Of a stretch of 5,024 nucleotides of DNA, positions 1 to 5,015 are shown piece by piece (positions within the stretch are counted from its first letter, which is position 1; each line of letters begins with the position of its first letter). The translations under genes were made by a program, and so were the position numbers. The DNA lies in the NCBI GenBank assembly GCA_003456765.1, contig DMOT01000248.1, positions 1 through 5,024 of the forward strand, given 5' to 3'. Origin of the DNA: Bacillota bacterium. Its GTDB lineage: Bacteria; Bacillota; DTU025. Under the pieces are notes generated by a model. The model made no database searches. It was not told the DNA's origin and saw only the letters and a list, made by a program, of their open reading frames with translations.

Positions 1-242
1 ATATAATGGAGTGCATAGCGCATCACCAGAAAGTCTGAGAAGTGATCTGGATGATAGTGGCTGATGACGATTGCGTCCAGGGAAGAAAGGTCGATCTGCT
101 GTTCGAGCTTTGGCATGACTCCAGGGCCGCAATCTATGAGGACTGCAGCGCTTTGGGATCTTACAAGGTAACCCGAGCACGCCCCGCCAGGGCCCGGATA
201 CGGGCCCTGGTTCCCGAGAATTGTGAGCTTGAGCATGGCCAC
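1..242 (-). CDS. MBL-fold metallo-hydrolase, N-terminal 80 codons (runs off left edge)
   Basis: This is the first part of a metallo-beta-lactamase-fold hydrolase, probably of the ribonuclease Z-like or YhfI-like branch. Translating the minus strand from a GTG gives a start MAMLKLTILGNQGPYPGPGG, then CSGYL, LIDCGPG (residues 35-41) and the zinc-binding signature HYHPDHFSD (62-70), which carries the HxHxDH pattern of the fold. In the family these histidines and aspartate hold the metal pair that activates water for hydrolysis. The true substrate cannot be told from 80 residues. I chose the GTG at 242-240 because a GGGAGG lies 9 bases upstream; the ATG at 236-234 is a possible alternative. The gene begins 22 bases after murI and is probably co-transcribed with it. 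No stop occurs before the window edge, so at least half of the usual ~240-residue protein is missing. The fold call is firm; the subfamily is inferred. Confidence 0.9.
   Translation of the reverse strand, partial: MAMLKLTILGNQGPYPGPGGACSGYLVRSQSAAVLIDCGPGVMPKLEQQIDLSSLDAIVISHYHPDHFSDFLVMRYALHY
187..210. repeat. Perfect 10-bp GC-rich inverted repeat with 4-base loop, inside the MBL-fold gene
   Basis: CCAGGGCCCG (187-196) and CGGGCCCTGG (201-210) are exact reverse complements separated by GATA. In the minus-strand transcript this forms a very stable hairpin covering codons 11-19 (the GNQGPYPGPG stretch), about 30 bases after the start codon. No T-run follows on either strand, so it is not a classical intrinsic terminator. 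Part of the symmetry may simply come from Gly/Pro codons of a conserved motif. Confidence 0.85.
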
Positions 243-251
243 AGTAAGATG

Positions 252-257
252 CCTCCC
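252..257 (-). promoter_or_regulatory. Ribosome binding site of the MBL-fold gene
   Basis: GGGAGG on the minus strand lies between the murI stop and the GTG at 242, with a 9-base spacer. It would be 15 bases from the ATG at 236, so it favours the GTG start. Confidence 0.65.
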
Positions 258-264
258 AACACCT

Positions 265-1107
265 CTATGCGCGATCCCGGCGTCCGAGCATGCCGCCTTC
301 CTCGGGAGGAGCCCCGGCCGCATCCAAATCTACATGTTCCACCTCGTGCACGCTCCAGCCCATCAAGGTGCTGACCAGTTCAGCAAAGGCGTTCGGATCT
401 CCACTGGTCACAAAGGAAAGCAATCCCGCCTGCCCGGATCCACCTTCTCCAATAGCTGCTTTGACTGCTGATGCGACCTTTGTAGCCGGGTCAACTAGAG
501 CTACTGAAGAGCCAGCCATGGCCCGTACTTCAGCCTCGAGAAATGGATAGTGGGTGCAACCATAAACAATCGTGTCAACTTCCGCTTCCAACAACGGTTG
601 GATATACTCTGAAAGGACGTGCCTTACATCGGGCCCAGATATCTCTCCGCGCTCAACCATGGGCACAAGCATTGGGCAGGCCTGCTCCACGACATGAGCG
701 GCCGGGCGCATGCCTTTGATTGCCCTTGAATAGGCTCCGCTGCGCACCGTATTGGCTGTTGCAATGACGCCTATCCGTCCTGAGCGCGAAGCTTCCGCAG
801 CTGCAGCTGCGCCACATTCAATCATTCCTACCACAGGCACGTCAAAATCGCGTCCAATGATAGGCACGGCAATAGCAGAGGATGTATTACATGCCACTGC
901 CACAGCACAGACGCCACGTCCAACAAGGAACTCTATTATCTGCCGCGCATAACGCACTATCTCCTCGGGTGGCTTATCCCCGTAAGGCATCCGAGCAGTA
1001 TCCCCGTAATAGATGATGTTTTGGCCCGGCATAGCTTCCATAATCGCCTTGGCCACAGTGAGGCCGCCTACTCCCGAATCAAAAACGCCTATACTTCTGT
1101 ACTGCAT
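265..1107 (-). CDS. murI: Glutamate racemase
   Basis: Converts L-glutamate to D-glutamate in the cytoplasm by a cofactor-independent two-base mechanism, supplying the D-Glu that MurD adds to UDP-MurNAc-L-Ala for peptidoglycan. The 280-residue length is normal for the family. Family landmarks are all present: IGVFDSGVGGLTV at 6-18 (Asp10, Ser11), YYGDTARMPYGDK at 33-45, first catalytic cysteine in ACNTSS (Cys73), second in GCTHYPF (Cys184, followed by His186), and VDPA at 205-208. The ATG at 1107 is the only sensible start, since the family N-terminus begins within a few residues of it. It has no usable Shine-Dalgarno sequence: the nearest purine run, GGTGA, is about 15 bases away, and a TATAAT box sits 6 bases upstream instead. 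The last ~20 residues are Gly/Pro/acidic-rich and look like a disordered tail. The gene follows the amidase by 51 bases and precedes the MBL-fold gene by 22, which suggests a small cell-wall operon with an internal promoter. The identification is secure. Confidence 0.98.
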   Translation of the reverse strand: MQYRSIGVFDSGVGGLTVAKAIMEAMPGQNIIYYGDTARMPYGDKPPEEIVRYARQIIEFLVGRGVCAVAVACNTSSAIAVPIIGRDFDVPVVGMIECGAAAAAEASRSGRIGVIATANTVRSGAYSRAIKGMRPAAHVVEQACPMLVPMVERGEISGPDVRHVLSEYIQPLLEAEVDTIVYGCTHYPFLEAEVRAMAGSSVALVDPATKVASAVKAAIGEGGSGQAGLLSFVTSGDPNAFAELVSTLMGWSVHEVEHVDLDAAGAPPEEGGMLGRRDRA

Positions 1108-1113
1108 GTGATT

Positions 1114-1143
1114 ATTATACTCTCACCGGGCCAGGACTTACAA
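1114..1143 (-). promoter_or_regulatory. Candidate sigma-A promoter for murI, abutting its start codon
   Basis: On the minus strand there is a perfect TATAAT (1119-1114), with TTGTAA (1143-1138, four of six matches to TTGACA) 18 bases upstream. Only six bases (AATCAC) separate the -10 box from the murI ATG, so transcription would be expected to begin at or within a base or two of the ATG. This would let murI be expressed without read-through from the amidase and would yield a leaderless mRNA. The call rests on motif and spacing only. Confidence 0.5.
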
Positions 1144-1158
1144 CGCCCCTATCAGACT

Positions 1159-3114
1159 TCATCTGCTTTTCGCCTCTTGCCACCATTCGGTAAATATATC
1201 GCTATCGAAGTAGGCGGAAATCCCGTTGACCAACCCCTGAGCAGCCTTCTGCCTGAACTCGGGTTGACACAGTTTCCCGTTTTCCTCCTCATTCGATAGG
1301 TATCCCACTTCCACTAGCACAGCCGGCACTTCCGTCACGCGCAGAACGTAGTAATCCTTGCGCCGGACTTTCCTGTCTACCAACATGATTTCCTTGAGCA
1401 AACAAGAGTGGACTTGCGTGGCCAACTCCTGGCTATAGGAGACCATGTTGTAGTAGTAGGTCTCGGTGCCGCACGGAAAGACATTAAGCACTGAATTGCA
1501 GTGGATCGACAGAAACACGTCAGGCTTCGCTTCATTGGCCATGGCTGGCCTGTCGGCAGGCCGAACTGTGGAGTCGTCTTCGCGAGTCATCTGCACAACC
1601 GCTCCTGCTTCCAGCAGAAGGTCCCTTGTTCGCAACGCAATGTCCAGGTTAATGTCCTTCTCGTAAATGTCTCCATGGACCGTGCCCGGATCTGATCCGC
1701 CATGACCCGGATCCAACATGACAGTCCGTCCATAGATGGGCGAACTCCCCACTCGAACAATGACGCCCATCTTGTCGGCGAAGATCTCCACAGAATGTGC
1801 CCACCTGGCAGCCTGGGGCGAGAGATCCAACACCACCCTGCCAGTATCGGCAGTGAATTGCGCAAATCTGACCTGTTGGACCCCAGTCGACCTTACGGGG
1901 AGCGAGCCGTATCCACCTGCCCACACCCCGGGCAAGTCAATTCCAACACGTTCGGGGCCCGGTAGCCTGAATGACTTGAATTCCACCGGCCCCGACGTGG
2001 TGATCTTCGTCACAGTGCATCCCGGTTCATCGTATGTTTCTATCCCCAGCACAGTAAGGGCAATATCGAAAACGAGCTGGCTCAGGTCCGCTTCACGAGG
2101 ATGCAGGATGGGCGAATACCCTTCCTTGAGGCCAAATTCAATCCTCGCTGTGCCCACATCAAGCTGCGAAGCCTTCACCCAGTCAACTGCCCCGATCTCC
2201 TCAGTGATATCGGCGAGGCCTTCTGCAATTGTGGCTCCGCATATGTCAGCATGCCAGAAACCGTTCTCATCCTTAGCCAGCGCACTGCAGGATATCGGGC
2301 CATCGCCCCTAACCGTCAGCCTTGGAATGTTAATACCCGGATCAATCAGCATTTCGCTTATGCGCACATTGAAGCTTATGGTCAATCTGGCGGGCGGACC
2401 AGGCTCAAGAGATACCGTATATCCTAAAGGAGCCCTAAGATCTACGACCACCCGAACAACTCCCGGCCTGTTCATAGCAGCCCTCACGCACTCCACAGCG
2501 CCATAGGATATATCGCACGTCTCAAATGATGGGGATAGAACGGAATCATGTATGTCCACAACGACCCGGTCAGGCTGAACAAGTACGAAGTCTGAGTACT
2601 CGAATCCATAGTCAGCTTCCACAGCGATTGTGACCCGCCCGTCCTCCACCGACCAGGAAGCAGACGACACAGAACTTCTCTGATAGGAGACTGTGATTAC
2701 CCCGGCTTCGTAGTCCACACTTGCCTTGAGGCCGATCAAATCCAGGTCGTTGATGCTTATCGCCATTCGGCCAGTGGACAACTCAGGCGGCGCCGAAAGC
2801 TCTACTGCCTGCCCATTGATATGAGCGCTCTGATGGCCTGCCTTGAAGACCGCTACCACCCTGTCTGTGGTAAATACAGATTCCTTGGTCGGTTCTATCC
2901 AAGTCAGATTTCCTCCAAAGCCCGCAGCAAGTGAACGCATCATGACAAAAGGCTCGTTGCCGACAAAAACAATGCTGTCCTCAGTTTCGGCAAAGCCCTC
3001 GCCTTGCTCAATACGCAATATCCGCGGATTACTAGCGTCCACATATCCTGCAAAGCAAACAAGCGCCAAGAATATCAGAATAGGCGCTATTAGGCAGTTC
3101 CCAACATGACGCAC
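1159..3114 (-). CDS. Secreted N-acetylmuramoyl-L-alanine amidase (Amidase_3) with AMIN and copper-amine-oxidase-like N-terminal domains
   Basis: A 651-residue exported zinc amidase that hydrolyses the bond between MurNAc and L-Ala of peptidoglycan, in roles such as daughter-cell separation, wall turnover or sporulation. Residues 1-27 form a signal peptide: short basic start, hydrophobic core CLIAPILIFLALVCFAGY, likely cleavage after VDA. Residues ~52-145 resemble the copper amine oxidase-like N-terminal domain often found on Firmicute wall proteins. ~148-249 and ~367-456 look like AMIN domains, which target amidases to the wall, and ~250-355 is a further segment that may be a divergent AMIN-like repeat. 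The C-terminal ~190 residues are Amidase_3: VMLDPGHGG with His471, Glu485 in YEKDINL, His538 in SIHCNS, and catalytic Glu602 in VEVGYLSN. All expected zinc and catalytic residues are there. I start at GTG 3114 because AGGAGG lies 8 bases upstream and a signal peptide follows at once. The frame stays open to 3357, but starts there lack ribosome binding sites, bury the signal peptide and run into the divergent gene. A cwlD- or lytC-like name would be a guess. Confidence 0.95.
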   Translation of the reverse strand: MRHVGNCLIAPILIFLALVCFAGYVDASNPRILRIEQGEGFAETEDSIVFVGNEPFVMMRSLAAGFGGNLTWIEPTKESVFTTDRVVAVFKAGHQSAHINGQAVELSAPPELSTGRMAISINDLDLIGLKASVDYEAGVITVSYQRSSVSSASWSVEDGRVTIAVEADYGFEYSDFVLVQPDRVVVDIHDSVLSPSFETCDISYGAVECVRAAMNRPGVVRVVVDLRAPLGYTVSLEPGPPARLTISFNVRISEMLIDPGINIPRLTVRGDGPISCSALAKDENGFWHADICGATIAEGLADITEEIGAVDWVKASQLDVGTARIEFGLKEGYSPILHPREADLSQLVFDIALTVLGIETYDEPGCTVTKITTSGPVEFKSFRLPGPERVGIDLPGVWAGGYGSLPVRSTGVQQVRFAQFTADTGRVVLDLSPQAARWAHSVEIFADKMGVIVRVGSSPIYGRTVMLDPGHGGSDPGTVHGDIYEKDINLDIALRTRDLLLEAGAVVQMTREDDSTVRPADRPAMANEAKPDVFLSIHCNSVLNVFPCGTETYYYNMVSYSQELATQVHSCLLKEIMLVDRKVRRKDYYVLRVTEVPAVLVEVGYLSNEEENGKLCQPEFRQKAAQGLVNGISAYFDSDIFTEWWQEAKSR

Positions 3115-3122
3115 CGACCCAG

Positions 3123-3128
3123 CCTCCT
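3123..3128 (-). promoter_or_regulatory. Ribosome binding site deciding the amidase start
   Basis: A perfect AGGAGG (part of GAGGAGG) on the minus strand lies 8 bases before GTG 3114. Its match and spacing outweigh the ATG codons at 3144, 3201 and 3357, none of which has a comparable site. It moves the start 81 codons into the longest open frame, directly onto the signal peptide. Confidence 0.85.
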
Positions 3129-3208
3129 CATTGAAGATCCTCATTCTGCTTTTTCTACTCTTTTCGTCTTTTTCCTTTGAGCTCTGCGAAACGGCTTTCA
3201 TGGCCCGT

Positions 3209-3238
3209 TTGAGAAGGCTATGGTCATATCGGCATAAC
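3209..3238 (+). promoter_or_regulatory. Candidate promoter for the GreA-C-terminal fusion gene
   Basis: TTGAGA (3209-3214, five of six matches to the -35 consensus) and CATAAC (3233-3238, four of six to TATAAT) are separated by 18 bases. Transcription would begin near 3245, giving a leader of about 70 bases before ATG 3314. No equally good promoter for the amidase was found on the opposite strand of this 199-base divergent gap; TTGAAT at 3263-3258 is only a weak -35 candidate. The call rests on motif alone. Confidence 0.35.
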
Positions 3239-3242
3239 AGAT

Positions 3243-3254
3243 GCACAATTGCGC
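3243..3254. repeat. Small palindrome in the divergent promoter region
   Basis: GCACAATTGCGC is a 12-base dyad centred on CAATTG with a single mismatched pair. It lies roughly midway between the divergent genes and at the predicted transcript start of the rightward gene, where an operator could act. Dyads of this size occur often by chance. Confidence 0.25.
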
Positions 3255-3299
3255 GATTCAAGTGACTATTTCCTGTTTCGCCTGGGCATTCTACTTCAG

Positions 3300-3305
3300 A
3301 GGAGG
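3300..3305 (+). promoter_or_regulatory. Ribosome binding site deciding the start of the GreA-C-terminal fusion gene
   Basis: A perfect AGGAGG lies 2 bases before the ATG at 3308 but 8 bases before the ATG at 3314. The second spacing is the workable one, so the protein most likely starts MKVGFSG rather than MQMKVGFSG. Confidence 0.8.
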
Positions 3306-3313
3306 CGATGCAA

Positions 3314-4387
3314 ATGAAAGTCGGGTTTTCAGGGAGGCCTGCGCCGCCCAGGGACATGCGTGTGCCTCTCGGCTCAACACCCCGAGAACGGATGCAGAGA
3401 TACTTATCAGCCTGTTCTGAGCTGAAACTTGGTTGCCTCGAAGTTCCAGCTACCCTCCTATTTGGCAGGGGAGACTGGCGAAATCAGTTTCTCTCTGCAT
3501 GCACAGAGCCAGTGCGCGCAGAGGCAAGACCGGACGGATCTCCAGTCGATGTGCTTGTACGTGTCAGATTCGCCGATGGAGTGGACGCGCCCTCTTCAGG
3601 CCCCAGTCCCGGCCGAGGAGCCAGCCTCGCTTATGCGAGACACCTGATTCGCCTATTCGGCGGCACCATTGTCACACTGCAATTCAGAGCCTCGCATGCT
3701 TCCATGATCGGAGAAAGCCACGTGCCTCCAGGAGGACCCGGAGCTGCAACAGTGGGCCTGGTAGTAGACTTTGCGGATCAGGCAGCAGTTCAGGCAGCTG
3801 CCAGAATCGTCAGGAAATCGAGGCATTACATTGTGCTCCCCTCGCTTCCTATCGGCAGGGATAGTATTGCAAGGGCAGGGCGCCAGGTTACACGGGCCCT
3901 CACAGTCTGCAACAATGAGAATGGCGGAGGCGAGATCTTCATCTACCTTACTCTTCCACGTCCTGGATCAGGATCGACTCCGATATCCTCACGAAATTGC
4001 GAAGCAATATTGGAGGCCGCAGCCGATTTCCAGAGTTCCAGGGGGTCCGACGTGGGTCTGCTCTTTTCAGGCCCCGGGGCGGAGAAGCTCGCATACGACG
4101 TAGCCAGGCTGGCTTCAAGCCTTTACCCGGCCTCCGCAGGACCCGATTCCGAATCTGACCTCGTCACTCGGATCGGTTCGACAGTGAAGATACGCGACGT
4201 TGAACTTGGATTGGATATGGAGTATTTCATAGTCCCGCCTGAACAGGCGTCTGCCACAAACGGCCTCCTTTCCAGCGAGTCGCCGGTGGGACGCGCAATC
4301 ATCGGGCAACCTTCAGGTTCCACGGTGCAGGTAGTGGCGCCCGGGGGACCAGTCACATACGAGCTGCTTGAGGTCTTGAACAAATAG
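3314..4387 (+). CDS. GreA/GreB C-terminal domain protein with a large unrecognised, possibly TIM-barrel-like N-terminal region
   Basis: A 357-residue soluble protein with no signal peptide or membrane segment. Residues ~286-356 match the GreA/GreB C-terminal (FKBP-like) domain: GSTVKIRDVELG, EYFIV, the ENGxISxxSPxGRxLxG-type stretch seen as SSESPVGRAIIG (320-331), and APGGPVTYELLEV (342-354). In Gre factors this domain binds RNA polymerase near the secondary channel, while an N-terminal coiled coil reaches the active site to stimulate transcript cleavage. Here no coiled coil or acidic tip is present. Instead residues 1-280 show eight predicted strands (near 1-7, 41-46, 78-86, 118-124, 145-153, 171-177, 207-214, 246-252) with helices between. 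This recalls a (beta/alpha)8 barrel such as the xylose-isomerase/AP-endonuclease-2 type; that is an inference from pattern only. The usual His/Glu/Asp metal ligands at strand ends are mostly lacking, so enzyme activity is doubtful. It is divergent from the amidase and convergent with the next gene. The C-terminal domain is secure; the overall function is unknown. Confidence 0.9.
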   Translation: MKVGFSGRPAPPRDMRVPLGSTPRERMQRYLSACSELKLGCLEVPATLLFGRGDWRNQFLSACTEPVRAEARPDGSPVDVLVRVRFADGVDAPSSGPSPGRGASLAYARHLIRLFGGTIVTLQFRASHASMIGESHVPPGGPGAATVGLVVDFADQAAVQAAARIVRKSRHYIVLPSLPIGRDSIARAGRQVTRALTVCNNENGGGEIFIYLTLPRPGSGSTPISSRNCEAILEAAADFQSSRGSDVGLLFSGPGAEKLAYDVARLASSLYPASAGPDSESDLVTRIGSTVKIRDVELGLDMEYFIVPPEQASATNGLLSSESPVGRAIIGQPSGSTVQVVAPGGPVTYELLEVLNK

Positions 4388-4432
4388 GCATGAATGCCAG
4401 CTATAACGGAACCAGGCCGCTCACTGAGATCT

Positions 4433-4467
4433 GGCTCAAGCGATGGCATCAACAGATATCGCAAGCC
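4433..4467. repeat. Imperfect inverted repeat between convergent genes
   Basis: GGCT (4433-4436) and GCGAT (4440-4444) pair with ATCGC (4458-4462) and AGCC (4464-4467), leaving a bulge of three bases on one side and one on the other, with a 13-base loop. It touches the stop codon of the minus-strand gene and lies 45 bases after the stop of the GreA-domain gene, where a shared terminator would be expected. No T-run flanks it on either strand, so it is at best an atypical or Rho-assisted terminator. No better terminator is visible in the 80-base convergent gap. Confidence 0.3.
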
Positions 4468-4833
4468 TCAGACGTCGAACGCTACGGAGTTCGTGTCAGC
4501 CGCCATATCGAAGAATATAGATTCAATCCCAAGGTAGGCTTGCCAGCCATCGTCAGTAGTTTCCGCCTTCAGTACAGACCTCAGGCCAGAAAGCATGTCT
4601 GAGCGTTCAAGCTGCCGCGCAAGGTCAGCCAGGTATGAGATCTCGGCAAGAAGTTTGCGCGCTCGCGCATATGTGGTCCATGGAACATTTCGCCCACCCA
4701 GCACAACGTCGAGGTTGTTTGCCGCGTCCCGGAGTTCAATACAGGCTCCGGCCCTTTCGTCACGGCTGCCAAAGCATATTCTCTCGCCAAGACTCTGTAT
4801 TTGCACTGATAACCTTTCGATCATTGCATTCAC
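4468..4833 (-). CDS. Hypothetical all-helical protein, start uncertain
   Basis: I do not recognise this 121-residue frame. It looks like a real protein: mostly amphipathic helices (for example IERLSVQIQSLGERI near the start and TYARARKLLAEISYLADLARQLER in the middle), mixed charge, three cysteines, and no signal peptide or membrane segment. The tail, SIFFDMAADTNSVAFDV, is acidic. Three starts are possible: TTG 4854 (no ribosome binding site), GTG 4833 (a weak AGG five bases upstream) and ATG 4824 (no close ribosome binding site). I chose GTG 4833 with low certainty. The frame is closed by a TGA at 4893-4891, which overlaps the ATG of a mini-ORF with a much stronger ribosome binding site in another frame. 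It converges on the GreA-domain gene, 80 bases apart. A frameshift joining the upstream mini-ORF to this frame is possible. The plus-strand frames opposite it look like shadows. Confidence 0.55.
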   Translation of the reverse strand: MNAMIERLSVQIQSLGERICFGSRDERAGACIELRDAANNLDVVLGGRNVPWTTYARARKLLAEISYLADLARQLERSDMLSGLRSVLKAETTDDGWQAYLGIESIFFDMAADTNSVAFDV

Positions 4834-4894
4834 GGCGACCTGGCAACACACCAAGGCATCTAGCTTGCCGAATGTGTGGAGTGCGGCATTTCAT
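4760..4894 (-). other. Overlapping 44-codon mini-ORF with strong ribosome binding site
   Basis: From ATG 4894 the minus strand encodes a 44-residue basic peptide (MKCRTPHIRQARC...) that ends at 4760, well inside the hypothetical gene 4468-4833 and in a different frame. AGGGGG, inside GAGGGGGTGG (4909-4900), lies 8 bases before the ATG, the best translation-initiation context in this part of the window. The frame also stays open upstream to a stop at 4987-4985. It could be a leader peptide that couples translation to the next gene, the true start of that gene followed by a frameshift, or chance. The peptide resembles nothing I know. Confidence 0.3.
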
Positions 4895-4967
4895 GGCGAC
4901 CACCCCCTCAAGCCAGCTTCCTTTTGACGCGCTGCCGACAATCACCCCCTGGGCAGTAAGATGGTCC

Positions 4968-4995
4968 AATATGTCGCCGCTTACTCACGACTCAA
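4968..4995 (-). promoter_or_regulatory. Weak candidate promoter for the hypothetical gene
   Basis: On the minus strand, TTGAGT (4995-4990, four of six) and CATATT (4973-4968, four of six) lie 16 bases apart. The -35 box and the spacer lie within the inverted repeat 4974-5015, an arrangement that would suit repressor control if both are real. The match is weak. Confidence 0.2.
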
Positions 4996-5015
4996 GTCAC
5001 GAGTATGCGCGGCGA
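4974..5015. repeat. Two-part 42-base inverted repeat upstream of the hypothetical gene
   Basis: TCGCCGC (4974-4980) pairs perfectly with GCGGCGA (5009-5015). Nested inside it, TACTC (4982-4986) pairs with GAGTA (5001-5005), and at the centre GACT (4989-4992) pairs with AGTC (4995-4998). Small unequal bulges separate the blocks. No T-run follows on either strand, which argues against a simple intrinsic terminator; an operator, an RNA structure or a mobile-element end are alternatives. The remaining bases from 4834 to 5024 hold only the mini-ORF and a weak promoter candidate. Confidence 0.6.

Noticed and set aside
42..374. A 110-codon plus-strand frame at the left edge.
   Set aside because: It is antisense to the MBL-fold gene and the end of murI, both of which have clear family motifs.
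1686..1699. CGGATC/GATCCG palindrome.
   Set aside because: It falls in codons for the catalytic GHGGSDPG motif of the amidase; codon constraint and chance explain it.
1736..2506. A 256-codon open frame on the plus strand.
   Set aside because: It lies wholly opposite the amidase, has Ser/Thr/Pro-rich low-information content and no matching family, so it is a shadow of the amidase codons.
3115..3357. Extending the amidase upstream to ATG 3357 (or 3201, 3144).
   Set aside because: These starts lack ribosome binding sites, put 20-80 residues in front of a textbook signal peptide, and the longest overlaps the divergent gene. GTG 3114 has AGGAGG at 8 bases.
3433..4103. Two alternative plus-strand frames (143 and 110 codons) within the Gre-domain gene.
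   Set aside because: Both are out of frame with the recognised C-terminal domain and are rich in Arg, Ser and Cys, as is typical of shadow frames.
4387..4398. GGCAT-GA-ATGCC palindrome at the stop of the Gre-domain gene.
   Set aside because: A 5-bp stem with a 2-base loop cannot fold well and no T-run follows, so it is not a terminator.
4390..4602. A 70-codon plus-strand frame starting 2 bases after the Gre-domain gene.
   Set aside because: It could be translationally coupled, but it has no ribosome binding site at a workable distance, overlaps the antisense 4468-4833 gene and shows no recognisable fold. The minus-strand frame looks more protein-like. Not excluded outright.
4901..4950. CACCCCCT occurring twice, 42 bases apart.
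   Set aside because: Two copies of an 8-base word with no third unit or further similarity do not make a repeat array; one copy is the ribosome binding site of the mini-ORF.
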